This document shows, piece by piece, positions 7,323 through 11,133 of a stretch of DNA of 11,133 nucleotides. A program made the position numbers and the translations under genes. Under the pieces are notes generated by a model, which had not been told where the DNA came from, ran no database searches, and worked only from the letters and a program-made list of their open reading frames with translations. Origin of the DNA: Lachnoclostridium sp. UBA7122 (lineage in GTDB: Bacteria; Bacillota; Clostridia; Lachnospirales; Lachnospiraceae); NCBI GenBank assembly GCA_002493085.1, contig DKXQ01000224.1:1-11133 (forward strand), written 5' to 3'. Positions within the stretch are counted from its first letter, which is position 1, and every line of letters begins with the position of its first letter.

Positions 7323-7721
7323 ATGCCAGCTATACGTTATAGTAAGCAGAGAGAAGCAATTAAGAATTATCTTTTATCCTCTAAAGTACATCCTACTGCT
7401 GAAAAAGTATATGAAAATATAAAAGTAATATTTCCAAATATAAGCCTTGGTACAGTTTACCGCAATTTAAATTTTCTTGTAGAGCATGGGGATGCACTGC
7501 GTCTTGACTGCGGAGATGGCCTTATCCACTTTGATGGAAGCACAATTCCACACAATCATTTTTTCTGTCGTAACTGTAAGGCATTATTAGATTTAAATAT
7601 GGACTCTATAGAGCATATTGATAAAATTGCAAATGCTGGATTTAATGGAATTATAGAAGGTCATACAGTATTATTTCATGGGATTTGTCCTGAGTGCAAT
7701 AAACAACTGAAAAAAATTTAA
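7323..7721 (+). CDS. perR: Peroxide-sensing Fur-family repressor, PerR
   Basis: A 132-residue DNA-binding regulator. The N-terminal winged helix includes HPTAEKVY and SLGTVYRNLNFL (recognition helix, about 41-52). Two CxxC pairs, C82/C85 and C112/C115, form the structural zinc site. The regulatory metal ligands of Bacillus subtilis PerR (H37, D85, H91, H93, D104) align by a constant offset of 14 with H23, D71, H77, H79 and D90. Asp rather than Glu at the last position favours PerR over Fur or Zur. The start is fixed by AGGAGG six bases before ATG; an in-frame ORF extends upstream to 7296 but lacks such a site. The rubrerythrin promoter begins 10 bases after its stop codon, so it is expected to control that neighbour. 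Confidence 0.9.
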   Translation: MPAIRYSKQREAIKNYLLSSKVHPTAEKVYENIKVIFPNISLGTVYRNLNFLVEHGDALRLDCGDGLIHFDGSTIPHNHFFCRNCKALLDLNMDSIEHIDKIANAGFNGIIEGHTVLFHGICPECNKQLKKI

Positions 7722-7730
7722 AAAAATATG

Positions 7731-7759
7731 TTGACAATAAATTTTATTAATGATATTAT
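7731..7759 (+). promoter_or_regulatory. Strong sigma-A promoter of the rubrerythrin transcript
   Basis: TTGACA (7731-7736) and TATTAT (7754-7759) have 17 bases between them. Transcription should start near 7766, about 240 nt upstream of the rubrerythrin coding start, so a long leader is implied. Confidence 0.85.
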
Positions 7760-7772
7760 ATCCAAAGAAAAC

Positions 7773-7785
7773 AGTAATTATTACT
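7773..7785 (+). promoter_or_regulatory. Fur-family (probable PerR) operator just downstream of the start site
   Basis: AGTAATTATTACT is a perfect 6-1-6 palindrome sharing the TAAT-N-ATTA core of Per and Fur boxes. It lies about 7-20 bases after the predicted transcription start, a good position for roadblock-type repression, and next to the perR gene. Confidence 0.6.
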
Positions 7786-7964
7786 AATATATTATTCAAT
7801 GACACTCTGCTTACAGAAGCGGAGACTTGTAAAAGCCTGAAGAAGGATTTGACAAGCTTATGCTGGCTTTATAGCAGGCAGAGTTACAGAAAGAAAACCC
7901 AGAAACCAAGGGTAAAAAATAAAATCTAGGAAAGGAAAAGCTAAACAGATGGCTTGCCATCTGG

Positions 7965-7989
7965 CATATACATTTTTGTATATGTTTTT
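7965..7989 (+). terminator. Intrinsic terminator or attenuator just before the rubrerythrin start
   Basis: CATATACA (7965-7972) and TGTATATG (7977-7984) form an 8-bp stem with a TTTT loop, followed by TTTTT (7985-7989). A stronger GC-richer hairpin, CAGATGG with CCATCTG (7946-7963), stacks directly before it. The stem is AT-rich, so termination may be partial. It lies only 16 bases before the rubrerythrin ATG. Confidence 0.5.
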
Positions 7990-8005
7990 AATAGCAGATA
8001 TAATT

Positions 8006-8548
8006 ATGGCAAAATATGTATGTACAGTATGTGGTTATGTTCATGAAGGAGACAGTGCTCCTGAAAAATGTCCTCAGTGCGGTGTACCAGCAGAGAAGTT
8101 CAAAAAACAGGAAGGTGAGATGAACTGGGCTGCTGAACATGTAGTTGGTGTAGCACAGGGTGTTGATGAAGAAATCCTGCAGGGACTCCGTGATAACTTT
8201 AATGGTGAATGTTCAGAAGTTGGAATGTATCTTGCAATGGCAAGGGTAGCACACCGTGAAGGATATCCAGAAATTGGTCTTTACTGGGAGAAAGCAGCTT
8301 ATGAAGAGGCTGAACATGCTGCAAAATTTGCTGAACTTCTTGGTGAAATTATTACAGACAGTACAAAGAAAAACCTTGAGATGCGTGTAGAAGCAGAATG
8401 TGGTGCGACAGAAGGCAAAATGGCTATTGCTAAGAAAGCTAAAGAGCTTGGCTTAGATGCAATCCATGATACTGTACATGAAATGGCACGTGATGAGGCT
8501 AGACACGGAAAAGCATTTAAAGGTCTGCTTGAGAGATATTTCGGATAA
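8006..8548 (+). CDS. Reverse rubrerythrin (N-terminal rubredoxin, C-terminal diiron domain)
   Basis: A 180-residue peroxide/oxygen-reducing enzyme of anaerobes, taking electrons from NAD(P)H via redox partners. The rubredoxin iron site is at the N-terminus (C6xxC9 and C22xxC25), the reverse of classical rubrerythrin. The ferritin-like four-helix domain carries E68/E71 and two ExxH motifs, E101-H104 and E164-H167, with further Glu at 129-136. Length is typical of the family. The start at 8006 is chosen by family alignment (MAKYVCTVCGY). It lacks a convincing Shine-Dalgarno: the purine-rich AGGAAAGG is at 7928-7935, beyond two hairpins. An in-frame ATG at 7949 is nearer that site and would add 19 mostly hydrophobic residues. 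A Fur-family operator and PerR directly upstream indicate peroxide induction. The start remains uncertain. Confidence 0.9.
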   Translation: MAKYVCTVCGYVHEGDSAPEKCPQCGVPAEKFKKQEGEMNWAAEHVVGVAQGVDEEILQGLRDNFNGECSEVGMYLAMARVAHREGYPEIGLYWEKAAYEEAEHAAKFAELLGEIITDSTKKNLEMRVEAECGATEGKMAIAKKAKELGLDAIHDTVHEMARDEARHGKAFKGLLERYFG

Positions 8549-8557
8549 GATTATAAT
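8529..8557 (+). promoter_or_regulatory. Promoter at the end of the rubrerythrin gene, reading toward the ClC gene
   Basis: TTGAGA (8529-8534, within the coding end) and a perfect TATAAT (8552-8557) are 17 bases apart. The predicted transcript starts near 8564 and meets the terminator at 8587-8629 before reaching the ClC gene. Confidence 0.6.
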
Positions 8558-8586
8558 AGTTTAGAACAAAGAATGGTAATGTTTCC

Positions 8587-8629
8587 AGGGCATATAAGCA
8601 GAAAGCTTGTGTGTCCTGTTTTATTTTAT
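8587..8629 (+). terminator. Rho-independent terminator between rubrerythrin and ClC genes
   Basis: A 13-bp stem, 8587-8599 with 8605-8617, contains three G-U pairs, has the loop AGAAA, and is followed by GTTTTATTTTA. It ends the rubrerythrin transcript. Because a promoter lies between it and the gene, it could also attenuate the ClC gene or end a roughly 65-nt small RNA. Confidence 0.75.
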
Positions 8630-8642
8630 AGAAAAGGAGTGC

Positions 8643-9923
8643 ATGTTACATTTTATGAAACGCAGGGAAATGTATAAATTTTACATAAGAAGAATTATAA
8701 GAAATTTTACTCTTTTTTCAAAATGGGGTGTTTTTTCAGTATTTATTGGTTTTGTCATAGGTGGGTTTAGTACACTTTTTGCATTTTGCCTGCGAAAAGC
8801 CACTGCTTTCAGGACTGATAATCCCTGGATGGTTTTACTGCTTCCACTTGCAGGAATAATTATAGTATTTTTATATAGTATTTTCCAATATAAGAATGAT
8901 AAGGGCACTAACCTTGTACTTTCAACGATACATGCTGAAGCAGAACTGCCATTTAAAATGGCACCACTTATATTTGTTTCAACAATAATAACACATCTTT
9001 TTGGAGGCTCAGCAGGAAGGGAAGGGGCAGCACTCCAGCTTGGCGGAAGTATAGGAAACCAGCTTGGAAGATGGTTTAAATTTGATGAAAAAGATAAGAG
9101 AATAGTTGTTATGTGTGGCATGAGTGCCGCATTTTCAGCAATATTTGGAACTCCGATAGCTGCTGCAATATTTGCAATGGAAGTTGTAAGTGTCGGGGTG
9201 ATGTATTATGCGGCGCTTGTCCCATGTATATTTGCATCCCTTGTGGCATCTAAAGTGGCTGTAAATATGGGAATAGGACCAGATTCATTTAATATACTGG
9301 ACATACCAGAGTTTCATGTTATACCCAGTATTAAAATAATTATCCTTGCTTTATTCTGTGCAAGTTTAAGTGTAATATTCTGTATAGTATTACATTCGCT
9401 GGGTGACTTTTACAGGGCAGAAATTAAAAACCCATATTTAAGGATAGTTGTTTCAAGTGCTATAATAATTGTACTGACAATAATTCTCAATACATCAGAT
9501 TATATGGGTGCAGGAGTTATTGTTATAGAAGAGGCAATTAAAGGTGAGGTTGTTCCAGCTGCATTTTTTTGGAAAATAATTTTTACAGCACTGACACTTG
9601 AAGCTGGTTTTAAAGGTGGTGAAATTGTACCATCATTTTTTGTAGGAGCTACATTTGGATGCCTGTTTGGCCAGATTGCAGGAATTTCACCTTCAATGTG
9701 TGCAGCAGTTGGAATGGTTGCTGTGTTCTGTGGAGTAACTAACTGTCCAATAAGTTCAATGCTTATAGCATTTGAGCTGTTTGGTTATGAAGCAGTACAG
9801 TATTTTCTTATTGCAATAAGTGTAAGTTATTTTATGTCAGGATATTATGGGCTTTACCATGACCAGACGATAGTGTATTCAAAATATAAGGCAGAGTACA
9901 TTAACCGTAAGGCTAAGGAATGA
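8643..9923 (+). CDS. ClC-family chloride channel / anion-proton antiporter
   Basis: A 426-residue polytopic membrane protein with about ten or more hydrophobic segments. ClC landmarks are GSAGREGAALQLGG (125-129 is the GREGP-type filter loop with the gating Glu at E127, Pro replaced by Ala), the following GMSAAFSAIFGTPIAAAIFA helix, and GGEIVPSFFVGATFG (325-339), the G-x-x-x-P pore loop. The first filter motif (GSGIP in Escherichia coli ClcA) is not recognisable near STIHAEAELP. No CBS domains follow, as usual for short bacterial members. Retention of the gating Glu suggests an antiporter rather than a channel; the anion (chloride, fluoride or other) cannot be assigned. The start is uncertain: AAGGAG is close to ATG 8643, while 8655 and 8671 are in-frame alternatives. 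A terminator lies just upstream, so expression depends on read-through or an unseen promoter. Confidence 0.88.
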   Translation: MLHFMKRREMYKFYIRRIIRNFTLFSKWGVFSVFIGFVIGGFSTLFAFCLRKATAFRTDNPWMVLLLPLAGIIIVFLYSIFQYKNDKGTNLVLSTIHAEAELPFKMAPLIFVSTIITHLFGGSAGREGAALQLGGSIGNQLGRWFKFDEKDKRIVVMCGMSAAFSAIFGTPIAAAIFAMEVVSVGVMYYAALVPCIFASLVASKVAVNMGIGPDSFNILDIPEFHVIPSIKIIILALFCASLSVIFCIVLHSLGDFYRAEIKNPYLRIVVSSAIIIVLTIILNTSDYMGAGVIVIEEAIKGEVVPAAFFWKIIFTALTLEAGFKGGEIVPSFFVGATFGCLFGQIAGISPSMCAAVGMVAVFCGVTNCPISSMLIAFELFGYEAVQYFLIAISVSYFMSGYYGLYHDQTIVYSKYKAEYINRKAKE

Positions 9924-9938
9924 ATGATATATTCTGAT

Positions 9939-10065
9939 TAACGTAAGTCCAGTAAAAAATGATGCAAAATTATATTACCAAAAAATAATTATAAACTCTT
10001 GTCTGCAATTTGTAATGTTTTAAAACAATGGTTTATTGAGCTTTATTTTTCCTGGACTCACGTTA
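9939..10065. mobile_element. Small inverted-repeat element, MITE-like with TA flanks
   Basis: TAACGTAAGTCCAG (9939-9952) and CTGGACTCACGTTA (10052-10065) are inverted copies with 13 of 14 positions matching. After one mismatch, a run of A on the left pairs with a run of T on the right (9954-9958, 10046-10050). Taking the terminal TA on each side as a target duplication leaves a 123-bp unit with ACGTNAGTCCAG ends, the pattern of IS630/Tc1-type non-autonomous elements. The interior is AT-rich with no ORF. It fills most of the gap between the convergent ClC and GrpB genes and could also terminate both. A single copy is visible, so mobility is inferred. Confidence 0.5.
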
Positions 10066-10096
10066 TTTAGTTTATAACCCTGCAAACTGTAAGTTA

Positions 10097-10669
10097 TCAG
10101 TATCTTCCTGTATAGACTTTTTTTGCTTCCTGTGTCCATTTTTTAATAAACCCTGTTTTTGCATTTGTATACGCATCCCTGTTATGTTCAAATAGTTTCC
10201 ATAACCTCAATTTTATTGTTTCGTATTCTTTGGCTGTCTGTGCATGTTCATTCAAATAATCCCTAAAATACAATTCGTCATTATCCCCGGCATAGCGAAG
10301 GTGTATATGAAAAACTTTGTCAGCAAATCCATCTTTTGTATATCCGAGATTAAACGATATTCTGCCTATTTCTGTTGACATCTGGGTAAACCCGTTTTTC
10401 TCAATTATCTTTGCAGTCTTCTCAATATCAGAATCCTTTGATACTTCTATCAGTATATCAATAATATTTTTTGCCCATATGCCAGCTATAGCTGTACTTC
10501 CAATATGACTAACTCTCTCAATTGGATATCCGGACAATATATTTTTCAGAAGGATTTCCATTTCGTCATAGTATAATTTCCATTTGTCATTATGTGCAAC
10601 AAGGAATATAGGAAATAATTTCCATAATTCTTCTAAAGACATTTCTGATAGTTCTTTGTTGAATGCCAT
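10097..10669 (-). CDS. GrpB/UPF0157 family protein (nucleotidyltransferase-like fold)
   Basis: A 190-residue cytosolic protein. The GrpB core HIGSTAIAGIWAKNIIDILIEV (about 55-76) has the G-S of a nucleotidyltransferase fold and the acidic D71/E75. The domain continues through GYTKDGFADKVFHIHLRY (about 109-126) and a charged YFRDYLNEHAQTAKEYE helix (about 133-149), all typical of the family. Its biochemical role is not established; members occur alone or fused to dephospho-CoA kinase. The start is set by GGAGG six bases before ATG. It converges with the ClC gene across the inverted-repeat element, and the decayed tnpB begins about 20 bp upstream on the opposite strand. Confidence 0.87.
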   Translation of the reverse strand: MAFNKELSEMSLEELWKLFPIFLVAHNDKWKLYYDEMEILLKNILSGYPIERVSHIGSTAIAGIWAKNIIDILIEVSKDSDIEKTAKIIEKNGFTQMSTEIGRISFNLGYTKDGFADKVFHIHLRYAGDNDELYFRDYLNEHAQTAKEYETIKLRLWKLFEHNRDAYTNAKTGFIKKWTQEAKKVYTGRY

Positions 10670-10688
10670 ACTATTCCTCCATTCAAAA

Positions 10689-11010
10689 CAAGGATATATG
10701 ATTGTAGAAGTGGTTTACAGTATTTCCGTTTGTGAAGTAAAAACAGATAACCAGCGGTATTGCAGTATTGATATCGGCATAAACAACTTAGGAATGTAGT
10801 ATCAGGCGGGAATGTGAACCAGAGTTTTGCCGGGATACCAACGCAGCGTTTTATAGAAATGATAAAGTATAAGGCACAGGAGGCAGGAATCTGTGTTATT
10901 TTAACAGAAGAATCCTATACATCCGGAACAAGTTTTCTGGATGGAGAAGAACCGGTGAAAAAGAATTACAATAAGAGCAGGCGGGTTCAATGTATTATAA
11001 TAATTTTAAT
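10689..11010 (+). pseudogene. tnpB: Decayed tnpB (IS200/IS605 OrfB) with internal deletion and frameshift
   Basis: Two TnpB pieces lie in different frames. The first (about 10689-10799) reads GYMIVEVVYSISV ... RYCSIDIGINNLGM and stops; it holds the RuvC-I Asp (IDIGINNL). The second (about 10806-11010) reads GGNVNQSFAGIP ... FIEMIKYKAQEAGI, then the RuvC-II Glu in TEESYTSGTSFLDGE, and finally YNKSRRVQ. In intact TnpB (about 370-430 residues) roughly a hundred residues separate these blocks, and an N-terminal half precedes them. Here they abut within about 10 bp, and both the N-terminal region and the RuvC-III/NADxNGAxNI end are missing. The gene cannot make active nuclease. Confidence 0.87.
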
Positions 11011-11133
11011 GAATTGGATAACATGACCAGAATGTATATTCATAGATAATTTCTAGTTTATCAGGAAAATAGCATTAAAATTGAATATTATATACCAATG
11101 GCAGTTTCAAGAATCCAACAGGATAACCTCATA
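11011..11133 (+). other. Unassigned AT-rich right edge, possible start of a second structured-element copy
   Basis: No complete gene is seen. A stop-free frame runs from 11050 to the window edge, but it has no ribosome site before its only ATG (11098) and no recognisable homology. The last bases, ATAACCTCATA (11123-11133), are the reverse complement of 2087-2097 in the structured element. TAACCTCAT also matches 1974-1982 directly, because those two segments are complementary to each other. The match is short and cut off by the window. Confidence 0.3.

Larger units (their letters stand above)
7766..7989 (+). ncRNA. Structured leader RNA of rubrerythrin ending in a terminator-like hairpin (unidentified)
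   Basis: This roughly 224-nt non-coding stretch starts at the predicted transcription start. ACTCTGC (7804-7810) pairs with GCAGAGT (7878-7884), closing a junction that contains TTACA with TGTAA (7811-7815, 7828-7832) and AAGCC with GGCTT (7833-7837, 7865-7869). An alternative helix, TGCT 7861-7864 with AGCA 7873-7876, competes with the latter. ACCC with GGGT (7897-7900, 7910-7913) follows, then the purine-rich AGGAAAGG, then two back-to-back hairpins of which the last is followed by five T. I do not recognise it as a known riboswitch class. It could be a cis-acting attenuator or an independent small RNA. Confidence 0.45.

Noticed and set aside
7766..7989. Leader RNA as a T-box, SAM, TPP, glycine or cobalamin riboswitch
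   Set aside because: None of the signature sequences of these classes could be found in the leader.
8558..8642. Fluoride riboswitch ahead of the ClC gene
   Set aside because: The conserved bases of the crcB motif (the GATG segment and the TGATGxCxCCT-like segment) are not found; only a terminator is clear.
11050..11133. Stop-free frame reaching the right edge, possible start of a new gene
   Set aside because: Only 28 codons are visible, there is no Shine-Dalgarno before the ATG at 11098, and no family is recognisable.
1..11133. CRISPR array or tRNA/rRNA genes
   Set aside because: No regularly spaced repeats and no tRNA or rRNA signature sequences were seen. The cloverleaf at 1975-2095 has no tRNA consensus loops or CCA end.

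Overview
The window reads as low-GC Bacillota DNA, most likely an anaerobic spore-forming Clostridia (Lachnospiraceae-like). Evidence: SpmA (an endospore gene), an archaeal-type PurO beside a stand-alone AICAR transformylase, a reverse rubrerythrin under an apparent PerR operator, strong AGGAGG-type ribosome binding sites, and AT-rich spacers. The taxonomic call is an inference from gene content.

Layout. 39-1949 (+): the last two steps of purine synthesis as two separate genes (AICAR formyltransferase, PurO-type IMP cyclohydrolase). 1975-2140: a compact, highly structured 163-166 bp element that looks like an IS200/IS605-type right end or omega(reRNA)-like solo RNA. It sits in the loop of a palindrome between convergent genes and supplies the last 52 codons of the neighbouring secreted hydrolase. 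5019-1982 (-): a three-gene run behind a good sigma-A promoter: PAPS-type sulfotransferase, spmA (no spmB beside it), and a secreted SGNH/GDSL hydrolase with an Fn3 domain. 5217-7223 (+): a cytosolic hybrid histidine kinase with two C-terminal receivers. 7323-8548 (+): a peroxide-defence pair, PerR then reverse rubrerythrin. Each has a near-consensus promoter and a candidate Fur-family operator, and about 240 nt of structured leader ending in a terminator-like hairpin precedes the rubrerythrin start codon. 8643-9923 (+): a ClC-family anion transporter behind a promoter-terminator module. 9939-10065: a small inverted-repeat element flanked by TA (MITE-like). 10669-10097 (-): a GrpB-family protein. 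10689-11010 (+): a decayed tnpB with the block between RuvC-I and RuvC-II deleted.

How the parts relate. The PerR/rubrerythrin block is a self-contained oxygen/peroxide response unit. The purine pair and the sulfotransferase-spmA-hydrolase run converge on the structured element. The element at the left and the broken tnpB at the right both point to IS605-type mobile DNA. The last 11 bases of the window match (reverse complement) part of the left element, so a second copy may begin at the right edge. The most unusual candidates are the solo omega-like RNA element and the rubrerythrin leader RNA.
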